Assembly: GCA_030683005.1 (NCBI GenBank)
Contig: JAUXMY010000014.1
Location: 1-64,000, forward strand
Origin: Caulobacter sp.
GTDB taxonomy: Bacteria > Pseudomonadota > Alphaproteobacteria > Caulobacterales > Caulobacteraceae
Direction: 5' to 3'
Length of the DNA stretch: 64,000 nt
How positions within the stretch are numbered: position 1 is the first letter of the stretch; each line of letters starts with the position of its first letter. Below the pieces are notes generated by a model. It made no database searches. It saw nothing but the letters and a program-made list of their open reading frames with translations, and was not told the DNA's origin. A program made the position numbers and the translations under genes. Positions 54,141 through 63,674 of the stretch are shown piece by piece.

Positions 54141-56743
54141 GCGCGGGGCGTTCGGGCAGGATCAGCCTGCCGGCCCTGATCTGGCTGATCCTCGGCGAGT
54201 GGCGCGCCCAGCCCGTGCGGGTGGCGACCGCCGCCATCGCCATCGCCGTGGGCGTGGCGCTGGGGTTCGGCGTCCATCTGATCAACGCCTCCGCCCTGAC
54301 CGAGTTTTCGCGCGCCATCGCGGCGGTCAATGGCGACGCTGATCTGCAGGTGGCCTCGGTGTCCCCGGCCGGCTTCGACGAAGCCCTGTACCCCCGACTG
54401 GCGCGCGTCGCGGGGGTGGCGCGGGCCAGTCCGGTGGTGCAACTGACCGCCGCCATCCCCGGTGACGACCAGGGCCTGACCCTGATCGGTCTCGACATCT
54501 TCCGCGCCGCCGCCGTCACCCCCGGCCTGCTCGGCCGGCCCGATCCCGCCCCGCAGGGCGCCTCGGGCGGCGGCAGCGGTCTGGGGGACGCCGGGGCGGT
54601 GTTCGACGAGATGGCGGTCTTCCTGTCGCCGACCCTGCGCCAGGCCGTCGAGGCCGGGCCGGGCGGGCGAAAGGCCGGGGCGCGGGGCGCGGTTCTGTCG
54701 CTGTCGGCGGCCGGGCGCACCGTGCCGGTCACCGTGGCCGGGACCCTGCCCGGCGTGGCGGAAGGTCGGCGGATCGCGGTCATGGACATCGCCGCCGTCC
54801 AGTGGCGCTTCGGACAGCTGGGCCGGCTGCAGCGGGTGGACCTGAAGCTGGCCGCCGGCGCAGATCGCGAGGCGGTCGAGGCCGCCATCGCCAGGATCCT
54901 GCCGCCCGAGGCCGAACTGGTGACACGCGAGAGCCAGTCGCGGCGCAGCGACAGCCTGTCGCGCGCCTATCGCGTCAATCTCAACATGCTGGCCCTGATG
55001 GCGCTGCTGACCGGCGGCTTTCTGGTGTTTTCGGCCCAGTCGCTGTCGGTCGCGCGGCGGCGCTCGCAGTTCGCCCTGCTGCGGGTGCTGGGAACGCGCC
55101 GCGACGCGCTGCTGATCCAGGTGCTGATCGAAGGCGCCGTGGTCGGGGCGGTAGGCGCCCTGATGGGCCTGGGCCTGGGCGTGCTGCTGGCCGACACCGC
55201 CCTGCGGCTGCTGGGCGGCGACCTGGGCGGCGGCTATTTCAGCGGCGGCCAGCCGGTCCTGGTCTTCGCGCCGGCGGCGGCGGTGGTGTTCTTTGGACTG
55301 GGTCTGCTGTGCGCCATCGGCGGCAGCCTGCTGCCGGCCCGGGAGGCGTCACGAGCCCAGCCGGCCGTGGCCCTGAAGAACGCCGGCGACGCGGTCGATC
55401 CCTCGACCCGGCCCGCCATCGGCCCGGCCCTGGGGCTGCTGCTGGCGGGCGGCGCCTGCGCCTTTGGCCCGGCCATCGGCGGGCTGCCGATCCTGGGCTA
55501 TGTCGCCATGGCATTGCTGCTGGCCGGCGGGGTGACGGCCATGCCCTGGCTGGCGCGCGCCCTGCTGTCGCCGCTTCAGGGCGCGCGGTTCGCCGCGCCG
55601 TCGACGGAGCTGGCCGTGCGACGCCTCTGGGGCGCGCCGTCCCAGGCGGCGGTGGCCCTGTGCGGCATCGTCGCCTCCACCAGCCTGATGATCGCCATGG
55701 CGGTGATGGTTTCCAGCTTCCGCGGGTCGGTGGACGACTGGCTGGGCCAGGTGCTGCCGGACGATCTCTACATGCGCCTTGCCGAACCCACCGGTTCGGA
55801 GGGCCTCGACCCGGCCGGACAGGCCCGGCTGGCGACCGCGCCCGGAGTGGCGGCGGTGACGTTCACCCGTTCGCTGCCGCTGCGGCTCAGCCCGGAAACG
55901 CCGTCCGTGGCTCTGGTAGCCCAGCCGATCCGCCGCGAAGACCCGGGCGCACGCCTGCCGATGATCGGCGCGCCGCGCGCCATCCCGGCCGGCGCCACGC
56001 CGGTCTGGTTGTCGGAGCCCGCAGCCTGGATCCACGGCAAGCGGGCCGGCGACTGGATGACTCTGCCCATCGCCGGCGGCCAGCGGGTGTTCGTCGCCGG
56101 GCTGTGGCGCGACTACGCCCGCCAGAACGGGGCGGTGGTGCTGACCAGCGAGGACTACAGTCGGCTGACCGGGGACGCCCTGCGCGCCGAGGCGTCCATC
56201 GCCCTGGAGCCCGGCGCGGACATCGCCGCCGTCACCGCCGCCCTCAAGGCCGCCCTGCCGCCCGATCTGGCGGCCCGGACCCAGTTCGCCCGGCCCGGGG
56301 AAATTCGCGCCATCGCCCTTGGCCTCTTCGATCGCAGCTTCGCCATCACCTATGTGCTGGAGCTGGTGGCCATCCTCGTCGGCCTGGCCGGGGTGGCGGC
56401 GACTGTCTCGGCCCAGACCTTGGCCCGGACCAAGGAGTTCGGGATGCTGCGCCATATCGGCGTTCGCCGCGGCCAGATCACCGCCATGCTGGCGCAGGAG
56501 GGCGCGCTTCTGGGCGCTGTCGGCGTCACGGCCGGCCTGACGCTGGGGCTGGTGATGAGCCAGGTGCTGATCCATGTGATCAATCCCCAGTCCTTCCACT
56601 GGACCATGGAGACCCGGCTGCCCTGGGTCGTGTTCGCCGTGGTGACGGTCGCGCTGGTCAGCGCCTCGGCTGGCGCCGCCCTGCTGGCCGGACGCCGGGC
56701 GCTGTCGATGGATGCGGTCCGGGCCGTGCGGGAGGACTGGTGA
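54137..56743 (+). CDS. FtsX-family ABC permease
   Basis: An 868-residue permease with two FtsX/MacB-type regions. Membrane helices: one near the N-terminus (about 15-40), a block at about 275-300 followed by pairs to about 460, another around 510-540, and a C-terminal group of three (about 735-855). Large periplasmic loops lie at about 45-270 and 545-730. LARTKEFGMLRHIGVRRGQI is the FtsX coupling helix. Predicted to move a lipid or lipoprotein, or to act as a mechanotransmitter. TGATG joins it to the next gene. Confidence 0.9.
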   Translation: MSAGRSGRISLPALIWLILGEWRAQPVRVATAAIAIAVGVALGFGVHLINASALTEFSRAIAAVNGDADLQVASVSPAGFDEALYPRLARVAGVARASPVVQLTAAIPGDDQGLTLIGLDIFRAAAVTPGLLGRPDPAPQGASGGGSGLGDAGAVFDEMAVFLSPTLRQAVEAGPGGRKAGARGAVLSLSAAGRTVPVTVAGTLPGVAEGRRIAVMDIAAVQWRFGQLGRLQRVDLKLAAGADREAVEAAIARILPPEAELVTRESQSRRSDSLSRAYRVNLNMLALMALLTGGFLVFSAQSLSVARRRSQFALLRVLGTRRDALLIQVLIEGAVVGAVGALMGLGLGVLLADTALRLLGGDLGGGYFSGGQPVLVFAPAAAVVFFGLGLLCAIGGSLLPAREASRAQPAVALKNAGDAVDPSTRPAIGPALGLLLAGGACAFGPAIGGLPILGYVAMALLLAGGVTAMPWLARALLSPLQGARFAAPSTELAVRRLWGAPSQAAVALCGIVASTSLMIAMAVMVSSFRGSVDDWLGQVLPDDLYMRLAEPTGSEGLDPAGQARLATAPGVAAVTFTRSLPLRLSPETPSVALVAQPIRREDPGARLPMIGAPRAIPAGATPVWLSEPAAWIHGKRAGDWMTLPIAGGQRVFVAGLWRDYARQNGAVVLTSEDYSRLTGDALRAEASIALEPGADIAAVTAALKAALPPDLAARTQFARPGEIRAIALGLFDRSFAITYVLELVAILVGLAGVAATVSAQTLARTKEFGMLRHIGVRRGQITAMLAQEGALLGAVGVTAGLTLGLVMSQVLIHVINPQSFHWTMETRLPWVVFAVVTVALVSASAGAALLAGRRALSMDAVRAVREDW

Positions 56744-57828
56744 TGCGACCCCTTCTGCGGACGGTCGGCCTGCTGCTGGCGGCCGTCATGATCACGGCGG
56801 CGGCCGGCGATGGCCGGGTGGCGCCGGTCTATGCGCCGGTGACCGCCGGAGCGCCCCTCGCCTTTCCGCGCGATCACGGCGCCCATCCGGCATTCCGGAC
56901 CGAGTGGTGGTACGTGACCGGCTGGGTGCAGACCGCGGACGGCAAGCCCATGGGCTTCCAGGTCACCTTCTTCCGCACCCGACCCGATGTCGACCAGGCC
57001 AACCCCAGCGCCTTCGCCGCGCGCCAGGTGCTGTTCGCCCACGCGGCCCTGGCCGATCCGGCCGTCGGTCGGCTGCTGCACGATCAACGGGTCGCCCGGG
57101 CGGGCTTTGGCCTTGCAGAGGCCTCGGAGACCGACGGGAGGGTGGTTATCGACGACTGGTCCCTGAGCCGGGGCGGCGACGACCGCTGGCGAACCCGGGC
57201 GGGCGGCGCGGACTTCGCCCTCGACCTGACCTTCGCGCCCACCCAGCCGCCGTTGTTGCAGGGGCAGGCGGGCTTCAGCCGCAAGGGCCCCGGGGCGGGC
57301 CAGGCCAGCTACTACTACAGCCTGCCGCAGATGGCGGTCAGCGGCGCGGTCACCCGGGACGGCAAGGCGCAGAAGGTCACCGGCCGGGCCTGGCTGGACC
57401 GCGAATGGTCCTCGACCCTGCTGGACCCCGCCGCGGTCGGCTGGGACTGGGCCGGGATCAACCTGCCGGGCGGCGCGGCCCTGACCGCCTTCCAGGTCCG
57501 GGATGCCGCGGGAAAGCCGGTCTGGGCCGGCGGATCCTGGCGGCGGGCCGATGGCCGGCTGACCACGCTTGGCCCCGGCGATGTCAGCTTCCGGATGCTG
57601 AGGCGCTGGCGATCGCCCCGCACCGGGGCGCTCTATCCGGTGGAACAGGCGATCACGGTGCGGCTGCCGGAAGGCGAGCGCACCCTGACGCTCAAGCCGC
57701 TGTTCGACGACCAGGAGCTGGACAGCCGCGCCGGCGGTGGCCCGGTCTACTGGGAGGGCGCGGTGTCGGACGGCGACGCCCGGGGCTACCTGGAGCTGAC
57801 CGGCTACTTCGAGAAACTGAGCCTCTGA
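56743..57828 (+). CDS. AttH-like lipocalin / carotenoid 1,2-hydratase family protein
   Basis: A 361-residue exported protein: signal peptide (MRPLLRTVGLLLAAVMITAA), then HPAFRTEWWYVTGWVQTADG, the signature of the AttH/CrtC two-domain lipocalin family, and SYYYSLPQMAVSGAV, GRAWLDREWSST. Lipocalin-like barrels bind hydrophobic ligands. Coupled by TGATG to the permease, it is likely the periplasmic ligand partner. The triad ATPase / FtsX permease / AttH is known as attE-H in Agrobacterium; its substrate is not established. Confidence 0.88.
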   Translation: MRPLLRTVGLLLAAVMITAAAGDGRVAPVYAPVTAGAPLAFPRDHGAHPAFRTEWWYVTGWVQTADGKPMGFQVTFFRTRPDVDQANPSAFAARQVLFAHAALADPAVGRLLHDQRVARAGFGLAEASETDGRVVIDDWSLSRGGDDRWRTRAGGADFALDLTFAPTQPPLLQGQAGFSRKGPGAGQASYYYSLPQMAVSGAVTRDGKAQKVTGRAWLDREWSSTLLDPAAVGWDWAGINLPGGAALTAFQVRDAAGKPVWAGGSWRRADGRLTTLGPGDVSFRMLRRWRSPRTGALYPVEQAITVRLPEGERTLTLKPLFDDQELDSRAGGGPVYWEGAVSDGDARGYLELTGYFEKLSL

Positions 57829-58182
57829 CAAGGTCGCAGGAAGCGTGATCAGCGCGGGCCGGCCCCGACCCACGCCATGACGGACGGCTGCCCGCGTCCC
57901 GGTCGAGCCGGCGATCCGGTCCGGTTCAAGGAAACCTCGATCCGGAGGAGCTCGCCATGTCGCCGCCCGGAGCGCGACTGCCAGGACTGTCTGACGGCGG
58001 GCAAATCGCCCGTCGATGCCTCTCCGCCCGGGTAAGCTGATGGCTCAGGCATCGAACCGGACACTCCGGGCGCGGCCTTCTCACGCCTAAAGGATCCTTG
58101 AATCCGGAAGCCCGGGATCCGGCGCTGCCAGGGTCGTGGTTCTTCGGCTCCCGTCGGGTGGCAGCGCCTGAAGCCAGCCCTG
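57829..58182. other. Intergenic region without a supported gene
   Basis: No gene with good support. A 27-codon frame at 57957-58040 has a strong ribosome site (GGAGGAG, 6 bases before the ATG), but the product (MSPPGARLPGLSDGG...) is unremarkable and no homolog is known to me. The region is between two converging transcripts (AttH gene and TonB receptor gene). Confidence 0.5.
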
Positions 58183-58183
58183 A

Positions 58184-58216
58184 AAAAAATGGAGCCGCCG
58201 GTTCGCGGCGGCTCCA
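58184..58216 (-). terminator. Rho-independent terminator of the TonB receptor gene
   Basis: On the minus strand GGAGCCGCC pairs with GGCGGCTCC (58192-58200 and 58208-58216) and is followed, after one A, by seven T (58184-58190). It is 22 bp after the receptor stop. Confidence 0.93.
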
Positions 58217-58238
58217 GTGTCGTGCGCAGGGAAGCTGT

Positions 58239-61178
58239 CTAGAAACTCATCCGAAGGCCCAGGCGGAAGGTGCGGCCCAGCGGATCGGTGGTCATTGCGT
58301 CGTAGCCCTCGGGCAGCCGGGCCAGGGGCGGCTCCTGGTCGCTGATGTTGGTCACGGCCAGGGTCAGCTTCACGGCCCGCGGCAAGTCGATGACGGCGGC
58401 GAAGTCATGAAGCGTCGTCGCATCGATGTCGTACCCGACCGCGGTCTTTGCCCAGCGAGTGTCCAGATAGCCGGAGCTATGGCGCATCGACCACCGCAGG
58501 TTCACGGGCCCGCGGTTGAAGTTGATGTAGGACTGGCTCTTCCACTCCGGGAGCGGGTGGGCGAGCGTGCCAGCGTTGAGCTTGCCGACAGCATCGAAGC
58601 CAGGAATGGCGAGACCGGCGACGCTGAAGGCGTCGAAGTCGTAGCTGAGGGTGCGGTTGGCTGCCGTGCCGATTGTCAACTCACCGCCGAAGATGTCGTC
58701 GAAGCGGTAGCTGGCGCGGATGTCGATGCCTCTGAAGGTCATCGACGGGCCGTTGATCCGCAGCAGCATGACCTTGGCCAGGTTGGCCGCGCTGCAGGCG
58801 CCGTTGAACACGAAATGGTCGGCGAGGAACTGGGGATCGACAGTGGCGCAGTTGTTGGCCCCGCCGGCGCCGTTCGGGAAGACGGCGTTGACGATGGCGT
58901 TCTGCGGCTCGGTCGTAAGGATGTTTTCGATGTCGTAGCTGTAGAAGTCGATGCCCGCATCCAGACCGCCCGCCTGGACCAGCAGGCCGATCGTGTAGGT
59001 GCTGGCGGTTTCAGGCTCGAGATCGGGATTGCCCATGAGATCGAGCGCCGTCGCCCGGCCGAGGATGGTCGGGATCGAGGCCAGCGGGTTGGGCGCAAGC
59101 GCGGTCAGCGGCGGGGCCCTGAAGGTGGTGCTGGCCGACCCGCGGATCGCCAGCCAGTCAAGCAGCTGCAGCTTGGCGCGCACCTGGGGGTCAAACGTCC
59201 CGCCGCCCGCCGAGCCGTAGTCCTCGTAGCGCGCACCGAGGGTCACATCCAGGCGGTCAGTGACCGGCAGCGCCAGTTCGACGAAGCCGGCGTAGATGTC
59301 GGTCGTGATGTCGGTCGGCGCGAAGGCGGCCGAAAGACCGAGCGGAGTATAGGGGGTCGGCGTACAGACATCGGCGCCGGGGATGTCCAGCGGCGAGTTC
59401 AGGCAGGGCACGCGCGTCCGGTCCGCGTACTCGGAGTCGGTCTCGTTGAACGCAATCCGCCGCCACTGGAAGCCGGCGGCCCAGCGGATGTCGCCGCCCG
59501 GCAGGGTTAGCGCACCCAGCGTGCCGTCGACGCCGATGTTGAACTCGGTGGTCTCGCTGGTGAGGAACCGGGTCTGCGGGATCATCAGCCAGTCGGCCAG
59601 TTCCCGCGTATTGGCGACCGCCGGATTATAGCCGGGGTTACTCATCACACCGTTGATCGGCGCGCTCTGGATGGCGTTCGACATCGGGTTCAGCCACAGA
59701 CAGCCAGGGCTGCCGGGCGCGGCGGTCTGCCAGTTGCAGCTCGGACCGCCCAGCCCCCTGAGCGCCAGCTCGATCTGCACCCCCGATGAGTCCCAGCCCT
59801 TCAGCTCGTGTTCGTTGCGACCGTATGTGAGGTCGGCGTACCAGTTGACGCTGGCGCCGATCGATCCGGTCAGACCGGCCGAGAAGCGATACTGCGTCTG
59901 GTCGCGGGTCTGATAGGCTGGCGTCGACGGCCCGCCGAAGAACGGGTTGCCGCCGAGCAGGTAGGGACGCCACTGGCCGATCGGGATGAAGATGCCGGTC
60001 GACCCCGCCGGGAACTGCCCGGGGTTGGTGGCGGCGTAGGCCGCCAGGCCCGGGTTGTTGATCGGCACGAACCAGTTGTTGAACAGTCGCGGCGTCGTTC
60101 CGGCGATGTAGCTGGCCGGATTGATGTTGCCCGGCAGCACCGTCTCGGTGATCGGCTTGGGCTGGTTGAACGACGGCGGATAGTGAACGATGGTCTCGGC
60201 GCTCGACCAGGATCCCTCCAGGTGCAGGTCGGTGGTCGGGGTGAGCGCGTAGTTGAACTCCCCGTACAGCTGGTAGGTGTCGGCGGGGGCCACCAGGTCC
60301 TGCCAGAGCTGGACGTTGCTGACGCAGAAGCCGACGAAAGGCTGGATCGCGCCCAGGGCGGAACAGCCGACATCCACCGCCCGCGCACCCGTGGCGGCCA
60401 GAACGCCGCCGGGCCCGATCGGACCGACCGGGGTGAACTGGGCAGGGTTGGTTGCGAAGTTCCAGCCGGCTTCCGGATTGACGCTGTAGGGGGGCGTCGA
60501 CCAGGGCCGGTCCGCGACCCTCAGCTGGGCGCGCGACTGGTAGGCCGCCGAAAGCAGCACATTCCAGCCCTCGCCGACCCGGCCCCAGGTGGCGTCCAGG
60601 CTGTAGTCGCCGTCGGTGTCCTGGATCCAGGTGTAGTCGCCGCCGATCTCCAGTCCGTCGAAGTCCCGCTTGGTGATGAAGTTGACAACGCCGGTCATGG
60701 CGTCAGAGCCGTAGGTCGTGGAGGCGGCGTCCTTCAGGATCTCGATCCGGCCGACGGCCGACATGGGAATGCTGCGGGTGTTGACGAACGAGCCGGACAC
60801 CAACGGCATACGCCGACCGTTGAGCAGGACCAGGTTCCGCTCCGGGCTGAGGCCGCGCAGGTTTACGCTCTCCGAGCCCTCGAAGCCCTGCCCCTTGCCG
60901 GGCTGCGAGGAATTGGAGTTGCCGATCGAGCCGGCCGCCTCGGGCAGGGCGCGGATGATGTCCACCAGCGCCGGGGACCCCTGCGCCTCGAGCTCCTGCG
61001 AGGTGACGATGCGCAGCGGCAGGGCGTCGGCCTGGCGGGCGGTCAACAGGCGCGAGCCGGTGACGACAACGGCGTCAACTTCAGGCGCTTCGGCCTCGGC
61101 GGCGATCGCCGGGCCTGACCAGGCCCCGGCGGCGATGGCGGCGGCGATCGCGGTGCCGCAAAGATAGGTCAGTCTCAT
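58239..61178 (-). CDS. TonB-dependent receptor
   Basis: A 979-residue outer-membrane receptor. Signal peptide (MRLTYLCGTAIAAAIAAGAW, cut near AIA-A), plug domain with VVVTGSRLLTARQADALPL, VNLRGLSPERNLVLLNGRRM and STTYGSDAMTGVVNFITKRD, then a 22-strand barrel with NVGVDGTLG-type turns and a final Phe (LGLRMSF). It resembles the Caulobacter/Sphingomonas TBDR group used for plant or marine glycans and small organics, not siderophore receptors. SD GGAGG before the ATG at 61178. It is divergent from the sulfatase and shares its AT-rich upstream region. Confidence 0.93.
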   Translation of the reverse strand: MRLTYLCGTAIAAAIAAGAWSGPAIAAEAEAPEVDAVVVTGSRLLTARQADALPLRIVTSQELEAQGSPALVDIIRALPEAAGSIGNSNSSQPGKGQGFEGSESVNLRGLSPERNLVLLNGRRMPLVSGSFVNTRSIPMSAVGRIEILKDAASTTYGSDAMTGVVNFITKRDFDGLEIGGDYTWIQDTDGDYSLDATWGRVGEGWNVLLSAAYQSRAQLRVADRPWSTPPYSVNPEAGWNFATNPAQFTPVGPIGPGGVLAATGARAVDVGCSALGAIQPFVGFCVSNVQLWQDLVAPADTYQLYGEFNYALTPTTDLHLEGSWSSAETIVHYPPSFNQPKPITETVLPGNINPASYIAGTTPRLFNNWFVPINNPGLAAYAATNPGQFPAGSTGIFIPIGQWRPYLLGGNPFFGGPSTPAYQTRDQTQYRFSAGLTGSIGASVNWYADLTYGRNEHELKGWDSSGVQIELALRGLGGPSCNWQTAAPGSPGCLWLNPMSNAIQSAPINGVMSNPGYNPAVANTRELADWLMIPQTRFLTSETTEFNIGVDGTLGALTLPGGDIRWAAGFQWRRIAFNETDSEYADRTRVPCLNSPLDIPGADVCTPTPYTPLGLSAAFAPTDITTDIYAGFVELALPVTDRLDVTLGARYEDYGSAGGGTFDPQVRAKLQLLDWLAIRGSASTTFRAPPLTALAPNPLASIPTILGRATALDLMGNPDLEPETASTYTIGLLVQAGGLDAGIDFYSYDIENILTTEPQNAIVNAVFPNGAGGANNCATVDPQFLADHFVFNGACSAANLAKVMLLRINGPSMTFRGIDIRASYRFDDIFGGELTIGTAANRTLSYDFDAFSVAGLAIPGFDAVGKLNAGTLAHPLPEWKSQSYINFNRGPVNLRWSMRHSSGYLDTRWAKTAVGYDIDATTLHDFAAVIDLPRAVKLTLAVTNISDQEPPLARLPEGYDAMTTDPLGRTFRLGLRMSF

Positions 61179-61427
61179 GGTGTTCCTCCCCCGGCCGGGA
61201 CGCATTGTTCTGCTTTCTTGGCCGCGATTGATGGTCACGGCGCACGAGGCTGCGATCAAGGCGCCGAACGCCGAGCAGGATCGGACTATTTATCTGATAA
61301 TATTGAGTAATTCAGAGTTCGATCAGGTCGTTTTCGGAACGGATTAGCCGGTGAATCCGCGCACGGTCCGCGGCCTTCGCGCCCATGAATAGTGAGGGTC
61401 GGGATGATCGCTCGCTCAGGAGTTTCC
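61179..61427. promoter_or_regulatory. Divergent promoter region of the TonB receptor and sulfatase genes
   Basis: The 249-bp gap is unusually AT-rich at about 61285-61320. It contains TTATC-T-GATAA, a perfect 5-bp inverted repeat (61290-61300), and CTGATAATATT. This is the only AT-rich patch of such length in this part and a likely operator or promoter core for an AraC-type or other regulator. No FNR box. Confidence 0.5.
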
Positions 61428-63668
61428 GTGTCCAACCCAACACCCTGGCCAGGGAAGATCGGCCGCACCTACAGAGAGTCCACGCCTTGGCTCGAGCCGC
61501 CGGTGCGGCCGTCGACGACGGGTCCGAACGTGGTGGTCATCGTGCTGGACGACGTCGGCTTCGCACAGCTCGGCTGCTACGGCTCGACCATAGAGACGCC
61601 GAACATCGACGCCCTGGCCGCCGGCGGCCGGCGCTATACCGGCTTTCACACCACCTCGATGTGTTCGCCCACGCGGGCGTCGCTGCTGACCGGCCGCAAT
61701 CACCACGCCGTAGGCATGGGCATGATCGCCGACATGTGCACGGGCTTTCCCGGGTACCAGGGCCAGATCGGCAAGGACTCGGCGACCCTGGCGGAGATGC
61801 TGCGTCCAGCGGGATACGGGACCTTCGCCGCCGGCAAGTGGCACCTGACCCGGGCCCGCGACATGACCGCCGCCGGACCGTTCGAGCAGTGGCCACTCGG
61901 TCGCGGCTTCGAGCGGTACTACGGCTTCCTCTATTCCCTGGTCGACCAGTGGCATCCGGAACTTGTCGCCGACAATCACTTCATCCCTGCGCCGGATCGC
62001 CCCGGCTACCACCTCAGCGAAGACCTGGTGGACCAGACCATCGGCATGATCCGCGACCAGCAGGCGGGACGTCCGGACCAGCCGTTCTTCGCCTACCTCG
62101 CGTTCGGCGCCTGTCACTCGCCGCACCAGGCGCCGCGCCCCTTCATCGACAAGTACCGCGGCCGGTTCAACGAAGGCTGGGACGTAATGCGGGAGCGCTG
62201 GCACGCGCGGCAGGTCGCGCTGGGGGTGCTCCCGCCCGATGCCGTCCTCACCGGGATGAACTCCGGGGTGCGCCCCTGGGCCCACATGACCGATGACGAA
62301 CGGCGGCTCTGCGCCCGCCACCAGGAGGTCTTCGCCGGCTTCCTTGACCACACCGACGCGCAGATCGGCCGTCTGACCGACTGGCTCAGGTCCCGGGACC
62401 TGCTCGACAACACCCTGCTGGTGCTCCTGTCCGACAATGGCGCGTCGGCCGAGGGCGGTCACTTCGGCGACGTGAACCTGCGCCGCTACATTCAGGTCCT
62501 CGAGGAACCGTTCGAGGAAAAGTTGGCCAAGATCGACGATCTGGGCAGCGACCGCCTCTGGAACAACTACCCGGCCGGCTGGGGCCACGCGGGCAACACC
62601 CCGCTGAAGTGGTTCAAGATGCACACCCACGGCGGCGGCGTCCGCGATCCGCTGATCATCCACTGGCCGGCGCGGATTCCGGACGGGGGCCAGATCAGCC
62701 ATCAGTTCTGCCACTGCTCGGACATTGTCCCCACGATCCTGGAAGCCTGCGGCGTGGCCGCCCCGGAAGCGCATCTGGGCGTATCACAGCAGCCGATCAC
62801 CGGCGTGAGCTTGGCCTACACCTTTGAGGAGCCGCACGCCGCGACACGCAGGTCGCCCCAGTACTTCGAGCTGATGGGCCATCGCGGCATCTGGGCCGAC
62901 GGCTGGAAAGCGGTCACCCACCATGTGGAGGGCGCCGACTTCGACGAGGACGTCTGGGAGCTCTACCACCTCGACACCGACTTTTCCGAGGCCCGCGACC
63001 TGGCGGTCGAGCATCCCGAAAAGCTGCGAGAGCTCATCGCGCTGTGGTGGCGGGAGGCGGAGGCTAACCACGTACTGCCGCTGGATGATCGCAACCGCGA
63101 GCGGATCGGGCTCACCTACTGGGGGCTGCCTCGCCGACGCTGGCGCTTCGAACAGGGAATGAACCGGGTCTCGGGCTACGCGGCGCCATCGGTGGCCAAC
63201 CGCTCCTACCGGATCGTTGCCGATGTGGACCTGGCGCAGGATGCCGAAGGCGTAATCCTGTCCGTCGGCGGCCAGGCGGGCGGCTATGTGCTGTTCATCC
63301 AGGATGGCCGGCTTGTGCACGAGTATGTCGGCCCCGACCGGCGATGGACCCTCGAGTCGGCCGCGCCCCTGCCGCCGGGTCGGCGCCGGCTGGCGTTCGA
63401 GTTCCGCAAGACCGGCCGCTGCGAGGGCGTCGCGAGCCTGCTCTGCGACAACGCGGTTCTGGCCACAGGCGAGATGAAGGGCATGTGGCCGGCGGGGCCA
63501 ACGGCCGGCGGCGTCTGCTGCGGCTATAACGAGGCCAGCCCTGTCAGCGATCGCTACGTACGTCCATACGCCTTCACCGGCGTCATCCATGATGTCGTGG
63601 TTGAGGCCGCCGAGGACTACGTCGACGATCCGGCGCTCGCCGCGCACATGGCGCTGGCCGAAGACTGA
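61428..63668 (+). CDS. Type I sulfatase (arylsulfatase family)
   Basis: A 746-residue formylglycine sulfatase. Metal-binding DD (41-42) is followed by the activation motif C79-S-P-T-R (C79 becomes formylglycine), HHAVGMG, GKWHLT (catalytic Lys/His), LSDNGAS and a C-terminal jelly-roll-like domain (about 560-746). There is no signal peptide visible at this start. GTG at 61428 is chosen because CAGGAG is 5 bases upstream; ATG 61404 and GTG 61392 are the alternatives. Substrate unknown. The Cys-type site needs a formylglycine-generating enzyme, not seen here. Confidence 0.9.
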   Translation: MSNPTPWPGKIGRTYRESTPWLEPPVRPSTTGPNVVVIVLDDVGFAQLGCYGSTIETPNIDALAAGGRRYTGFHTTSMCSPTRASLLTGRNHHAVGMGMIADMCTGFPGYQGQIGKDSATLAEMLRPAGYGTFAAGKWHLTRARDMTAAGPFEQWPLGRGFERYYGFLYSLVDQWHPELVADNHFIPAPDRPGYHLSEDLVDQTIGMIRDQQAGRPDQPFFAYLAFGACHSPHQAPRPFIDKYRGRFNEGWDVMRERWHARQVALGVLPPDAVLTGMNSGVRPWAHMTDDERRLCARHQEVFAGFLDHTDAQIGRLTDWLRSRDLLDNTLLVLLSDNGASAEGGHFGDVNLRRYIQVLEEPFEEKLAKIDDLGSDRLWNNYPAGWGHAGNTPLKWFKMHTHGGGVRDPLIIHWPARIPDGGQISHQFCHCSDIVPTILEACGVAAPEAHLGVSQQPITGVSLAYTFEEPHAATRRSPQYFELMGHRGIWADGWKAVTHHVEGADFDEDVWELYHLDTDFSEARDLAVEHPEKLRELIALWWREAEANHVLPLDDRNRERIGLTYWGLPRRRWRFEQGMNRVSGYAAPSVANRSYRIVADVDLAQDAEGVILSVGGQAGGYVLFIQDGRLVHEYVGPDRRWTLESAAPLPPGRRRLAFEFRKTGRCEGVASLLCDNAVLATGEMKGMWPAGPTAGGVCCGYNEASPVSDRYVRPYAFTGVIHDVVVEAAEDYVDDPALAAHMALAED

Positions 63669-63674
63669 TCCGCC

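Noticed and set aside
57957..58040. 27-codon frame with a strong GGAGGAG ribosome site
   Set aside because: Too short to judge, no family resemblance, and it sits between converging transcripts. Kept as a note in the intergenic entry.
58098..61118. Long plus-strand frames opposite the TonB receptor gene
   Set aside because: Low-complexity Gly/Arg/Asp-rich translations typical of the antisense of a GC-rich gene.
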